64,000 nt of DNA, from positions 82,671,001 to 82,735,000 of the forward strand of contig JALJCS010000002.1 in NCBI GenBank assembly GCA_023055355.1. Direction: 5' to 3'. Both the position numbers and the translations under genes were made by a program. Of this stretch, positions 25,501-37,562 are shown piece by piece (position 1 is the first letter of the stretch; each line of letters starts with the position of its first letter). A model generated the notes under the pieces. It did not search any database. It saw nothing but the letters and a program-made list of their open reading frames with translations, and had not been told where the DNA came from. Origin of the DNA: Agelaius tricolor. Taxonomy: Eukaryota; Chordata; Aves; Passeriformes; Icteridae.

Positions 25501-28500
25501 AGTCTCATAGTTCTAATCTGAAATATTTCTGTTTTACTAACATAAAAATGCTTGATAGAGATCATACCCTGGAGTATGCCATATACTTCAATGTCAAGAA
25601 CTCTAGTAAAATCAAGCCGTGTTTCTACAGGTGATGAGCTGAGGGATACCATTTTGTCCACTGTCCTATTTACCTTTGTCTAATTTTTTTTTATTATTAC
25701 TGTTATGAAAACTTACATTTTGCAATGAACACTGTGGAATAGCGCACAAAACTTACTGTATTTTACTATCTTAAGATTTGTTTACATTTGTTTTTATTTT
25801 TGAATTATTATAGACCCATCATTCCCAAGAATGATTTCACCCATCATTTCAATGCGAAAATACGACTTTGCACATCTTTTTGTGTGTTTTATTAAGGAAG
25901 CTTCTAGAAATCAAAAAAAAAGTCTCCAGAAGGATTTAATGTTCTTAGACTGAGTGGTAAGATTTGTTTCCTTCCTATACTTTGTTTAAGAACTTTGTGC
26001 TGTAATTAGCTGCAGCAAGAAAAGCAGGTTGGTTTATATTTCTTCAAGCAATAGTCAAACACAGACCCAGACAAGTTGCTAAGAATTTTTCATAACCAAT
26101 TAACATTTGTCTTCCTACTTAACAAATGCTTTAACATACATAATGTGGAAAGTGGGATGTTTTCAAGATCAATATCTGTTTTGAATATTTCAAACAACAC
26201 ACATGCTGGAACATTCTGGCTGCTATGCAGTATCACAATGCTTTTTAAAAATACTAAAGGAAATAGAATTTGCTTCATGTGTTTCCTCCTTAATTCTGCC
26301 ACACAATTAAGAATCCATGTGCTGCAGCCCAGAATATTATGGTTCTCTCTCCTCAGATCAAATGCACCAGACAGCACGTGGTTTTTGCATCCTTCCTTGG
26401 AGACTCCACGCACTGGAGAGAGTAGGAGAGCTGTTGTTAGGTGAGGCAACATGAGCCAGTGCACAGGGCATGGGACTGCCAGACCTGAAGCTCATCCTCA
26501 CTTGATATAAATTTATTGCAACTCCATTAGACCTTTTCTGTCTCATGTGAGACTACACAAATTTACTTGAAAGTTGATCCAAGAGACCTAATTTTTTTCC
26601 TGGAAATACTTTTGAACTGCTGTTTGTGAATTCGGGTGGTTCAGTTTTCTATCTAAAAGGAAGACACAGCACTGCTTGAAAAATATGAAAATATATGAAA
26701 GGAACTGTAAAAGAAAGAGATTAGCATTGCTAGCTAAAGTAAAATGCATTCCTGTCTAAACTGTGGGTATCTGACATTTTTGTTATCAAGGAAGAATTAG
26801 AGCTGCAAAGTGAACTTACTTGTACTCCCCTCACAGATATCTAATGAAACCTCAGTGGTAAGGGGAGAGTCTGGAAGAGATATTTTGTGCATTTTCCTGA
26901 GCAAAATATATTTTTTAAAGTCTTTGGTAGTTATGGAAGTGGACTGGATTTGATGGCTCAGCAAGTCCTCCTTCAAAACCATGTTTCTATTTTGCAAAGT
27001 ACATCTTTATGACTCAGAATCAGATGCTTTTCACATGATGGTTCTGTGACTGTTGTGGAAAAGTGAAAAAAAATTAATTTAAATAATCACAGTATAGATT
27101 TTTTAAACTCTGAGCTAATTTTCTTACAGATCAGACATTCTATCTAAAAAAAGGTATGAAATATCTTCAACAGTGGAAAGCTAAGGATATTTCTTGTGCA
27201 GAAACAGAATATTTGTGGTAGACATGTTTCTGCTCCACGAACTCAGAGTTGTTTTTATGACAGTAAAAACATGGAAAGTAATAGAAAGCTGTCAAAATAC
27301 TAACAAAACCACTTTAATTTAAACAACAGATTCATTTTGATAGTGTCTGATTGGTTTGTTTTACAGAGGTAATTTTATAGACTGACACACCACAGTCACT
27401 TATTTACGCCAGTGTGATTTAGAATATAAACATGAATTATAGGACTCTTAAACCATTCAGTCTACATCTGTGCCAGACTGTGGCACAGTGTAGACCAGTG
27501 TTCTCCACTGTCTATACACTAGCAGGTTTTTTCACTTTCATTTAAATTTTCTTTGTTATAGAGCTTCTATTGCTTCTCTTGTGAGATCATACTCAAAGAA
27601 AATAAATCTCTCTCTCAAGAACTTTTTCTTTGATTTTTCCTCTCATAATTTCATCCCTCTGCTTCTTTTTACTCCTCTTTTTATTAAGATATAAAATTAG
27701 ACTGTGCTTCTGTTTGACTGCACCCCTTAGTACCAGTCTGCCCTGCTGGCCACTCTTTGCCAAGCTATAGAGCTTAGCCTTTCCCATAAACTACTTCCTC
27801 ACTGCTATTATTGCCCAGCACTGAACATTCTTGAGTTTGTCTGTATTTTATGGTAATTTGGTGCCTTGAGAAATATCCAGTAATACAGATATTGCACTCT
27901 GTGAATATATTACAATACTTACCAGAAGTCCTCAAGAAAGGAAATTTTCACCATATTCTAGTAATATTTCTCCATCTGTAAAGATCGTTGTTCCTTGGAC
28001 CTATGCCTCAATTGCCTCTAGGGTTTTGCTGACACAACAGTTCCTAGGCATCTCCCCTCTGCGTCTTGGACTATATAATCTACCAAAGTTATGAATTTGA
28101 GCCTCCTTACTTCTAATGCATACTGATCTTTTACATTTTATGTTGCTATTTATGCTTACAATGCCAAGCCCAACATTATATTCTTTTCTTTATCTGTTAT
28201 TTCATAATGAGATAGCTTCTACCATCCCCACAAGGGTCTCTACCTTCCCTATCAGGGAAATTTTGTAGTGTGATTTTGCAATATTTATCCCACAAGAGTC
28301 CACTTATATGTCATTTAATTTGAATTTTGTCTAAGGTTGCAAAATCCACCAAATACATTATTTTGATTGTTTATTGCATTTATTTCCTTTTGTTTATACA
28401 CTTTTTTTTTAATTGGTACTGTAAAAAGCCAAGTACAATTTTTCTCCGGTTCCTCTTTAAAAAAACATATTGTTTATTCAAGACAGAAAAACTTTTTCAG

Positions 28501-29471
28501 GAGCTTGAAAGTGTGATGCCTGTTGGGAGAGCAGCAACTCTCTTCCCGCAATGCCAACAGTCAACCACATGTGCTAAATCCAGGTTCTCTTGGTACCTAG
28601 AATTCTTGGTAGAATTAGCTTTGAGGTCTCAGGGAGCTATGGTGAAGTAAGCATTTACTAGTACTCATTCATTCACCCTTAGGAACAATCCAAGAACAAG
28701 ATATGATCATGCATTAAGTATTACCAGAAAATGTATTGATATTATGCTAAGCATTATCATTATTCTATAATTGATATACCATGGAATAAAAAAATTACAA
28801 TCCATAATTTTTTACTACATTGAAGGAAGAGCTTCATGAAAAAATTGAATTGCACAGCAATTCATATGGATTATATGATCTGTTTGCTAACACAGTTGTT
28901 CTGAATTTATGGATAGAGTTGAGTGTTTTTACACCTTATCAGGCCTACTCTGATATAAAAACTTTTTTGAAAAGATTTTTCGCAACCTCTGAAATTTGGA
29001 ACAGTTGAGACAAAGACTGTGAGCATTTTGAAACACTAGGTACCAACATGATATTTCATAGTCAATGTTGTCCATATAAGGCTGCTTGTTATTTTCAGCA
29101 GCAGAGTCTGTCCTTTATCAGGTGCCTCTGGAAGTCAACTTGCACATCCTCTGCTGGATCAGTCATCCTGACTTCAGTCAGGCAGTCAATACCAAACATA
29201 TATCATTCCAATGAAAATATTCCACTTCCTACTCCAATGGATCAATAGATCAATACCATAGTTAATAGGTGAGTACATTACACTTGGAGACAAAATTAAA
29301 AACAAATCTTATCATTAAAAAATATATTGGATCATCGGTACATGAGGATTTGTGGTCAATACTATTATTGACAAATCTTCCTTCGCTCCATTTTACTTCA
29401 CATTATTGAAGATGTGGAAGACTTGCTGTTATTTGTAAGTTGTTGTTCTTTCATCTCCAGGTCAAAAATGT
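19531..29471. other. Gene-free stretch of about 10 kb, no repeats recognised
   Basis: This is the longest interval in the window without a CR1 or LTR that I can identify. Frames reach 122 and 124 codons on opposite strands at 26076-26464, with no domain, and I treat them as chance. The region has ordinary AT-rich composition and one notable hairpin (27461-27494). The scarcity of insertions may mean old, diverged repeats that I cannot read by eye, or some constraint. Confidence 0.4.
27461..27494. repeat. Hairpin, about 13 bp stem
   Basis: TCTACATCTGTGCCA, a 5-nt GACTG spacer, then TGGCACAGTGTAGA. Thirteen base pairs form (TCTACA and TGTGCCA arms), with a TC/C bulge between the two blocks. No repeat family explains it. 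Confidence 0.6.
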
Positions 29472-29492
29472 GGGGGGGGGGGGGGGGGGGGG
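29472..29492 (+). repeat. Homopolymer run of 21 G
   Basis: An uninterrupted G run in AT-rich DNA. Such runs can form G-quadruplexes. They are also common sites of length error in assemblies, so the exact length should not be trusted. Confidence 0.9.
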
Positions 29493-31359
29493 AATAATTA
29501 CCTGATTTACATATTGAAAAGTTTTAAAATGGAGCTCATTCCAGCCAGCAATTTCAGCTGGAGAAATTAGAGTTTCAAATAAAGTTGAAATTCAGATGAA
29601 CTCTTTCAATTCACTTGAGAAGAAATGGCCCAAATACAAATGAAAATCTATTTATTGCCAGTGCAATCAATCTGCTGCTTCATGATGGTAGAGCTCTTCT
29701 TCCCAGTCCTTTAGTAGGAAGTAGAAACACAGCCTACAGCTATCTGCAACAGAGTCAGTCACTTCAATTTAACTTTAAAAAAATCTGCCTGGCAGACAGG
29801 GAGCTGGTCTCCACAGTGGTAATTTCATAACAAAACACAAGTGTCAGGTAAAATTATATCTTGCAACTAGACTTCTACCACCTTATTCATCCAGTCAGAC
29901 AAATAGAAATAGTCCCTTCATTAGAGATTATTCATCAGAAACACACAGTAATTTTTCATTTGTTTCATGTAGTTTACAACATTCTTTTATACGCTGTGAT
30001 ATTTCTATACTTCTAATTTCAAAACCCTGTTTAAAAAAAAAAACCAAACTTGTTTCAAGTTCTTTTTATTCCTTTGGTAAAGCGACTTTATTGAAATTAT
30101 CATAGCTACTATTCCAAAGTGGAATTATAAAAATGCCACCTGACAGAAATGAAATGCTTGAACATTTCCCTCATCTCCTTAAAAATCTGTGCCTGGATGG
30201 TCCAGCTGCACCTCCTAAGCTTAGTCATAAACAGGCCCACAGCAGATTCTAAGACATGAGATGTCTACTTGCTTTGTAGAGTTCCAATGAATCCCACCAG
30301 AGACAGCAGGATGTTCAAAACCAATGAAAGAAAAAGCATTTAGCAAACAATATCTACATTCTCAACCTGCAGTGGGTTTCATCTCACCAAATTTAGAAAT
30401 CTGAAACTGTACATTCAAATCTAAGATGGTGACCTAGAGTGACTTTAGAGTCAATAAAGAGAAACAGGCTTCTTACCAAAAATAAATAGGTATGTCTGTC
30501 TCCAGTCAGAGATTTCTGAAAATGCCAGATAATTGCCCAAAATAAGTGTTTTCTTATGATTCAATCAGAGGGATGTTTTTTTGCTTCTCTTGGCAAGAAG
30601 TCGTCTGCAGTGAGAGCCTAAAAGTAATCTGTCAGGAGCAAGATTGAAGAGAAATGGGAAGAGTGGCTTTTCAAGTGTTAGGAGAGTAACAGTAAGGAAA
30701 CACCAGTAATAGGAACATCTAATTACCATGCTGGGATATTGATATAAATACAAAGCAAAAAAATCTGTAAATATTGCAATTGTTTTGCTGCTTAGGGAAC
30801 AAGAAACATGAAAATTATCTCAACAGACATTCCCCCTACACTTTTGAATATTCAACAGATCAATAAGGTTTTTACAGACTTCACAGAATTGAATTCTTTC
30901 AGTAGTACAATGTAGTATGTCAATCTTTCTGTACGTGGCACTGACTTTTGCAGAACTGAGCTGTCAGAAGCCCTGAAGCAGCACTGAATCAATGGCAAAG
31001 AGCCTTGGTGAGCAGAACAGACACAGCTGCCCCTACTGACATTCTCAGCTTTTTCCACCTTCATTTCCGTTCTCATTGTTCTCACAACATGCAGGTAGGG
31101 TCACATCCTCTTGGATCACCTCTGCTGGGTTAATAAGTTCTCTTTACCTCTATCCTGTCTGATTACACTCTCAAAACAACATGTCAGAGAAACTGACAGA
31201 ACAATGACCTGGTCAACAACTGAAAGAACAACCACAGTTTTCTCAAGCTTTTGAAGCAGAAATAAAGAAGAAACAGCAAAAACTTTCTTGTGACCCAGGT
31301 CTATATATGCTAGTAAACACATCTCAGGTATGGAAAAAAAAAAAGAGGATGTATATGTA
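29493..31359. other. Gene-free stretch, nothing recognised
   Basis: Only short frames, with no repeat signature that I can place. Confidence 0.4.
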
Positions 31360-31720
31360 GGGGCAACTGCCATTCCCCATCCCCCTGTACTGCTTAGAGG
31401 AAGGAGGTAGACAAGTGGAGTCTCTAACTCTCAGGAGTTAGGTTGAGCCCAGGAAGAAGGGAGGTGAAGGAAGAAGGTGTTTTAAGATTTCTTTGTATTT
31501 CTCATTATTCTACCCTGATTTGACTGGCAATAAGTGAAAATAATTCCCTGAAGTCAAGCTAGTTCCACCTGTAATGGCAAGTGCTGAGTGATCTTCTTGT
31601 CCTTATCTTGATCCACAAGCTTTTTGTTGTGTTTACTTCCCCTGTTTACTTCCCTGAGGGATGGAATGATGAGTGGCTTGATGAGGGCCTGACATTCCTC
31701 CAAGGTCAACCCAACCCAGT
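31360..31720 (+). mobile_element. ERVL-like LTR, 3' part (family B)
   Basis: The blocks match the 3' half of an avian ERVL-type LTR recalled from memory. They run CCATTCCCCATCCCCCTGTA, GAAGAAGGTGTTTTAAGATT, TACCCTGATTTGACTGGCAA and CTTGTCCTTATCTTGATCC. Next come ACAAGCTTTTTGTTGTG, a GGATGGAATGATGAGTGGCT segment and TCCAAGGTCAACCCAACCC. The original closing CA is degraded. The same order occurs in the interrupted copy at 44.2-45.57 kb. The 79-codon frame over it is not a gene. Edges are good to a few tens of bases. Confidence 0.65.
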
Positions 31721-33177
31721 CACCATTTACCTCAAAGTGCTATTTGTGACATATGCCATGGGAGTCCTCTCTAATAATCTGTTTTCTTACACACAGGTAT
31801 TCTGGACAGCTCTCGTCTGATGCTAATTGAAACATCCTTCAGGGCATTCTACAATGATCAATTTTTAGATTAAGATGTGGTCAAAAAAATACAAAATAGC
31901 TGCTCTGTAAACCAGAAATGCCTATCCACTTGCTAGAGGATTACTTGAATAGTAAATGTTTGAACTACTTGAACTATTAACTGCTCATATCATCCTATGA
32001 AAGCAGGAAAATTATCTTCTTTTTATTTGATCCTCTAGCAGCATTAGTAAGTTCCCCATTTTCCTGCTTTTTATCTTGAAATCCTCTGCAGAATTTGATT
32101 GCAGCACCTTACCAACTCATCTAAGCTTTCTGGGATTTTCTTGGAGCTACTGTGTCACACTGTCAAGGGGCCTCCATGTCTTCCCCAAGGGAATTGATAT
32201 AACATAAATGTCCCTCAGAAAGATGTATATACTAGCAAGCTATGTTTGAGTCCTTCTGAGTTTGCCAGCACTCGACACTACCAAAATGTCAAGCCATGCC
32301 AAAGTGGCACAGTCATGATCCTGGCCAATATCTGGGAAGAAAAGTAGTAAGACACAATCTGAATAAAACAACCTTTCAGGACTTCAGCATTAGGATAAGA
32401 ATGAAGACCTTGATTCTGAGGTGCACCTAGTGCAACATGGTCGCTTTAACCCATGCCAGCAAGTGAATGTTCCTGGGACATTGTCCATATTCCAGCCAGG
32501 ACAAGTGACAGTGCTGACACACATAGTGTTCTTACCTACTTTTACATAAATATTTTCTGTTTGGGCCATAAAACATGCAATAGGAGAATGAGTTAGAGGA
32601 AGATATGTTCTAGGGAGGCTTGTGCTGTTGAGATGCCAAGGGCTGTGGGATAGCTCTCCTGCCATTGTGTGTATCTACTCTGTTCAACACAGACAGAGCA
32701 TAAATACCCTGATAAATGATCAGCTTAAGGATGAGCTTGTGGGTCTACTTGATCTGACACTTCAGAATAATTACCAAAGACAATTATCACAGAAGTAGTC
32801 TCAGAGTACCATAGGAGCATTTCTGTTCCAATAAGTAGCACATCCCTTTTTTCATGTTTTTACATTAAAAGTCACATATCTTGTTTTAATTCCCTTCTAC
32901 CTTCCAATCTTTCCAAACTCTCTTCTTTTTTGTTTCCAAAATTTCTCTGTCATTAATTTGTCAGATTAATTTTATTTCTGACTGCCTTCTCTCCCAGATT
33001 TGATGTCTGTCTCTTTTGGTCCTTCTAAAATAAAATTTCCTCTTATTTCCTCCTTTCACCATTCCCTCAGCCAAATTCCCTGAGGAATTAATGTGGCATT
33101 AGTAAAATATCACTAAGTTTATGGTTTGATTATATTTCATATCTTTCTCAACATTTGTACTTGTTTCATTATTTAGA
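31721..33177. other. Gene-free stretch, nothing recognised
   Basis: The longest frame is 91 codons on the minus strand (32390-32665) with no recognisable domain. No repeat was identified. Confidence 0.4.
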
Positions 33178-33262
33178 TCATAGAATCATAGAATTGTTAA
33201 GGATGGTAAAGGCCTTTAAGTCCAACTACAAAAATAACAGTTCCAAGTCCACCAAGAATACA
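33178..33262 (-). mobile_element. CR1 LINE, very short 3' end
   Basis: ATCATAGAATCATAGAATTG is the reverse complement of the double ATTCTATGATTCTATGAT tail of CR1. It is followed by TTAAGGATGGTAAAGGCC and TTTAAGTCCAACTAC, typical of one CR1 subfamily. Similarity fades after about 85 bp, so reverse transcription stopped very early or the rest has decayed. Confidence 0.85.
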
Positions 33263-34364
33263 ATTATGGGACAGCAGCTTCCCAAATTTTATCTGTGCTT
33301 ACCTTAATGGCATCCTTTTCTCCATTTATTCTACATGTAAAAGTTTATGAACAATAAATAACATCTTTGAGAAGCTTAGATCTGAAAAAAAATACCATGA
33401 AAAAATCCTACCTATCAGACAATGAAAAATACAGTTCAGTTCTGCCATCTACCACAGACCTCTGTGTTTGTATGACCAAGCTACAGAGCCTGGGAAAGTA
33501 GCCATTTCTCAAACTCCATCTGTCCAGACACTGAGAAAACAGCTTTTCTGAAGATGGTCAGAAGTGATGTTGCAGAAAGCCAAAGCAGAAAAAAGTCCCT
33601 CAGCGTGGTTTTTATTTGAATAACTTCTGCGAGTCAGCTGTGAGAATTTAAAAATTAGAAAAACAGCATTTAAATTTGTACTCACTACTTAATAAGTTAC
33701 TAGTGGAGAAGAAATGGATAAATTGAATTTGGGGGCTTCAGGAGAGCAGGTAGGCTGGTCAGTTCAGCAAAAGTTAAAGAATGTTGGTTGAATTAAACTC
33801 GGCAGAGGTTTACTGACACAAAGAAAATTACCTGTTTAAGACAGAAATTACAAATACTATTTAAAGGAAAGATCTGACATGATTTGATCTTGACATCATT
33901 TGATTTCCAAAATGTTCTGCTTTGTTTCTGGCTCTTCACCAATAGGTAACAAGAAGTGGCAAGGAATCAATAGTGCTGCTAGGGTAGCAAACTATATTAA
34001 CAATTTGCCAGATGTCTTCAGTGGAGGGAAGTAGAAAAATGACAAGTTCTCTCATCATCATTCATGTTTAATCTAAATTTTTGTGCAGATACTGGTTGCA
34101 TGCCAGTGGGATTTTTTTTTTACCAGTAGAAGTTACAATAATCAAAACTCAGACTAGATAGCTCACTATAATATGGATAATGTACAAAATTTCATCCCCA
34201 CAATGGGTCAGTGCTTTTTTTCCAAACAAAAGATATGAACACAGACCATTCAAACTCTAGACTAAAATTATCATGGAAAGCTAGATCGTTCTATCTGGAT
34301 AAAATGTCATACTTGCTCTATGGAGGTCCTGATTTCACTTTCTTTAACATTTATCAACCATAGT
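33263..34364. other. Gene-free stretch, nothing recognised
   Basis: AT-rich DNA between two minus-strand CR1 copies. No frame or repeat can be supported. Confidence 0.4.
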
Positions 34365-35085
34365 TAGAACCATACAATATTTTGGATTGGAAGAGACCTT
34401 TAAAGATCATCTAGGTCAAAGCCCCTGCTATGAGAGTGACATCTTCAACTAGATCAAGTTGCTCCAATCAACCTAGCCTTGAATGTTTCTAGGGACAGAA
34501 CATCTACTCCTATTCTATTCAATTTGTTACAGTGTTTCACCAGTCTCATTGTAAAAATTTTGTCATTATACCTAGTCTATAATTACCCTCTTTTCTAAAC
34601 TGCTTCTAAAACCATTCTTCCTTGTCCTCTCACAAGAGGCCCTGCTAAAATGCTTGTCCCCATCTTAAGATACCTTTAAGTACTTAAAGGCTGTAATAAA
34701 GCCTCCACAGAGCATTTTCTTCTCCAGGCTGAACAACCTTGAGAAGCTCTCTCAGCTTCTCCTCATTGGAGAGGATCATCTTTGTGGCCCTTATGGATGC
34801 ACTTAACAAGTCTATGTCTTTTCTGTGCTGAAGGCTTCAGAGCTGAGCACAGCACTCCAGGTGGGCTCTGATGAGGGCAGACTGGATTGGTAGAATCCCC
34901 TCCCCTGACCTGCTGGCCATGCTGCTTTTGATGGCACCCAGAATATGGCTGGCTTTTGGAGATGTGAGTGTACACTGATGGATCATGTCCAGCCTTTTAT
35001 CCACCAGTACCCCCAAATCCTTTTCCTCAGGGCTGCTCTCAACAACTTCCCCTCCTAGACTGTATTGAACTGGGGGGTATCACTT
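34365..35085 (-). mobile_element. CR1 LINE, about 0.72 kb 3' region
   Basis: It starts with a decayed tail (AGAACCATACAATATTTTGG), then GGAAGAGACCTTTAAAGATC. It runs through the family blocks CCTAGCCTTGAATGTTTC, CTTCTCCAGGCTGAACAACC, CTCAGCTTCTCCTCATTGG, GAGCACAGCACTCCAGGTGG, CCTGACCTGCTGGCCATGC and CCAGTACCCCCAAATCC. On the minus strand this covers the 3' end of ORF2 plus the 3' UTR. The short minus frame at 34763-34975 is a fragment of the ORF2 end region and is not intact. Confidence 0.9.
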
Positions 35086-36437
35086 CATATATGAAATAAC
35101 TTAGCACCACTGTGCTTATAAGGACAGAAGGGAATCCAAAATATCTCTCTGATTTAGCAACAGAAAATGCTCTTTAAAGCTTTCTGACTTAACATGAGAG
35201 CAATGACAGAATTAGTTTTGCTTCAATTGATGTGTATAAGCCATGGTCTGTAGTGTTGAAAGGCTTATGTGGAGTCAAGAAGCTGCACAGTTGTACTCAC
35301 AGATGAATGCAAGATGCCTGAGGCGAGTAAGGGCTTTGGTGCATGTTCTTTAGGGATACACCAAGGCAGAGGTGTTAGAATGTGCCTGAAGGTGAAACTG
35401 AAAGAGGTGGGAAACACAAGGGTGCTGGATATCTGGACTTGAAATAAAATACAAAGCTGTTACCATTCAGGAGGAAAATTAACTTAGTGAGCATTTTTTT
35501 GATGGCACTTAAACAGTGCCATCAAAATGCCGTAATGCCTTTCTAAATTAAATGAAACATGCTAAGTCTTATCTGCATCTTAGTTAGGTACAATGATACA
35601 GCCACTGAAATGCTACATGTGCCTACTTAAAAAAGAAGAAAAAAGCCTGCTAATGCCATTATAATTAGAACATAAGAGTTCATGATTATAGCACACAAGA
35701 GAAACCTGAAAACCTGAGAAATACATTAGTGGTGTCTGATAAGGGTTTCAGACATCTGGAGATATCTCATAAAATCTTATTATTTGGATATTACACAACC
35801 TCACTCCAATAGCTCTTCTCAGTATGAGAAATACATCATATACACAATCTTCTGGGGAATCTGGAAAGAGAAATAGATAAGAAAATGGTTAAACAGATGC
35901 ATGCTTTTTTCATTTATATTTAGTGGCAAATCCTCACCTTTCTTTGCTTTCATATGTTTCCATTAATAGGCCTGGCTTAGAATAAGCATAACAGAAACAC
36001 ACAAAAATTGCCTTTCAAGTCTGTGAGTTACAGTCTTCTTGGCTCAAAATTATTGATGTGAAATGCAACTTCACCTCATGTGTATAAAAATAAGTGTTCT
36101 GCTATTATTTTTTTACAAGCACTGTCATACAATCCCCAAAGTGGCACTGGAATCACTCAGCTCCTTCTCTCCAGCTCTCTCCAAGTCAACTTTTTCTCTG
36201 ATATAAAATGTAATTATTTGAAAGGAAGTTCAAATAAGAATATGAACTCCTACAATTCCCACTCACCACAATTTTTGATGCTTTCCTTGGCCACAAGCAT
36301 TTTTAGCTTCCCCTCTAAAAATGAAAAATAAATTAAAAAATATGTAAGGCAAATTTAAGATTACATTAGATTACATTGGAGTTCATGAATTTTAAATCTG
36401 ATCCTGATGGATAAAAAACTTTAACATGAGATAGCAG
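35086..36437. other. Gene-free stretch with one strong hairpin
   Basis: No gene or repeat family was identified. The hairpin at 35491-35530 is the only structure that stands out. Confidence 0.4.
35491..35530. repeat. Perfect 12-bp inverted repeat, extendable
   Basis: TTTTGATGGCAC, a 7-nt TTAAACA loop, then GTGCCATCAAAA: twelve consecutive pairs. Allowing a 3-T bulge, the stem extends by GCA/TGC at the outer ends. It is outside any repeat I recognise. Confidence 0.75.
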
Positions 36438-36818
36438 TGTGCATCAAAAGCAGAATGACAAATAGATTCTTACCCTGTACTCTGTTCTTGTGAGACCACA
36501 CCTGGAGTACTCCATCCAGCTCTGAGGATCTCAACACAAGAAGGTTAGGGTAGGTTCAGAGCAGGGCCACAGAAATATTCAGAGAGATGAAACACCTCTC
36601 CGACGAAGAAAGGTTGAGAGATGAAGTTATTCAACTTGGAGAAGCGAGGCTCTGGGGAGACCTTATTGCTTATAGAAGGGATTTAGAGGAAATATGAAGA
36701 AAGAATTTTTGTGTAATGAATGCTTAGAAAAGAGATAGAGAAAGGCTTTTTACCAGAGTCTGTAGTGACAGGGCAAGGGGAAATGGTTTAAAACTGAAAG
36801 AGGGTAGTTTTAGACAAG
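36438..36818 (+). mobile_element. CR1 LINE, 5' segment of a copy split by an LTR
   Basis: Plus-strand CR1 3' region: CTTGTGAGACCACACCTGGA, GTACTCCATCCAGCTCTG, CAGAGCAGGGCCACAGA, GGGGAGACCTTATTGC, GGCTTTTTACCAGAGTCTG and AGTGACAGGGCAAGGGG. It breaks off inside the AGGGTAGTTTTAGACAAG block and resumes at 37342 after the inserted LTR. Confidence 0.9.
36814..36818. repeat. Probable target-site duplication, left (ACAAG)
   Basis: ACAAG precedes the TG of the inserted LTR. ACAAT follows its CA end, so four of five bases match. Five base pairs is the usual ERVL duplication length. Confidence 0.55.
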
Positions 36819-37341
36819 TGTTCTGGTTCCATCTGGGATGGGGTTAATTTTTTGGAGTAGCTGGGAGGGAGCATAGCTAGGACACAGAGATTACTCTATA
36901 CCACCTCACAACATTGCAGGGCAAAGGGACTCTCTTTCAGGGAGCACAGGTCCCTTTCTGTCAAGTAAGTGTGGCAGACAGAGAGGTTTGGGTAATGTTG
37001 GCTCGGAGTGGAGGGACTGCTGACAGTGGCATGGCTGTGGTCAGGTGTTGTGTATTGTTGGGGCCCCCGGTTGTTGGGTGAGCAGTAATGGTTCTTTCTT
37101 CTTGCACCACCTCTCATTAGTTTTGCCAGTGTTACTGTTTGTTTTATCTCGTTGTTTCCAGTAAATTGTTCTTATCTCAACCCGTGATCTTTCTCTTCTG
37201 TGCCTCCAATGCTCCTCTCCAGCCCTCCACAAGGGGGAATGGGAAGAGGAGAGAGGGAGCAAGCAAGCAGCAGCATGGTGGTTTGGAGTTTCAGTGGGAA
37301 CACTGAATTAGGGGGTACCACTAAAAAAAAAAAAATCCACA
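36819..37341 (+). mobile_element. Solo LTR inserted in CR1 (family D, ERVL-like)
   Basis: A 523-bp element begins TGTTCTGGTTCCATCTGGG and ends in CCACA, giving TG...CA ends. Internal order matches an avian ERVL-type LTR recalled from memory: AGCTGGGAGGGAGCATAGC, GAGATTACTCTATACC, TTGTTGGGTGAGCAGTAATG, TAAATTGTTCTTATCTCAAC, CCGTGATCTTTCTCTTC, then the AAGCAGCAGCATGGTGG block. An A13 run near the 3' end (37323-37335) is a local expansion. The CR1 host sequence continues directly on both sides, so this is a clean secondary insertion with no proviral genes left. Confidence 0.85.
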
Positions 37342-37346
37342 ACAAT
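37342..37346. repeat. Probable target-site duplication, right (ACAAT)
   Basis: Partner of 36814-36818, with one mismatch. It lies directly after the LTR's CA. Confidence 0.55.
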
Positions 37347-37562
37347 TTGAAATAAGGAAGAAATTTTTTACAAAGTCAGTGAGACACTGAAACAGGTTGC
37401 ACAGAGAACCTGTGAATGCTCAATCACTGGAAGTGTTCAAGGCCAGGTTGCATGAAGCTTTGAAAAACCTGATCTAGGGATAGTTGTCACTGTCTGTGGC
37501 AGTGTTGAACTAGATGATCTTTAAAATCCTTTCCAAACCAAATCACTCAATAATTCTATAAT
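37342..37562 (+). mobile_element. CR1 LINE, 3' segment of the split copy
   Basis: CR1 resumes with AAATAAGGAAGAAATTTTTT, CACTGAAACAGGTTGCACAG, GAAGTGTTCAAGGCCAGGTT and GAACTAGATGATCTTTAAA. It ends in a decayed tail (TCACTCAATAATTCTATAAT). Together with 36438-36818 the copy is about 600 bp, excluding the LTR. Confidence 0.9.

Noticed and set aside
26076..26464. 122- and 124-codon frames on opposite strands
   Set aside because: Near-complete antisense overlap, no recognisable domain, no splice context and AT-rich codon use suggest a chance stop-free stretch.
26440..26500. MIR-like SINE core (GAGCCAGTGCACAGGGCATG and following)
   Set aside because: The resemblance to a MIR core is loose and lacks clear A and B boxes. 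It is not distinguishable from chance by eye.
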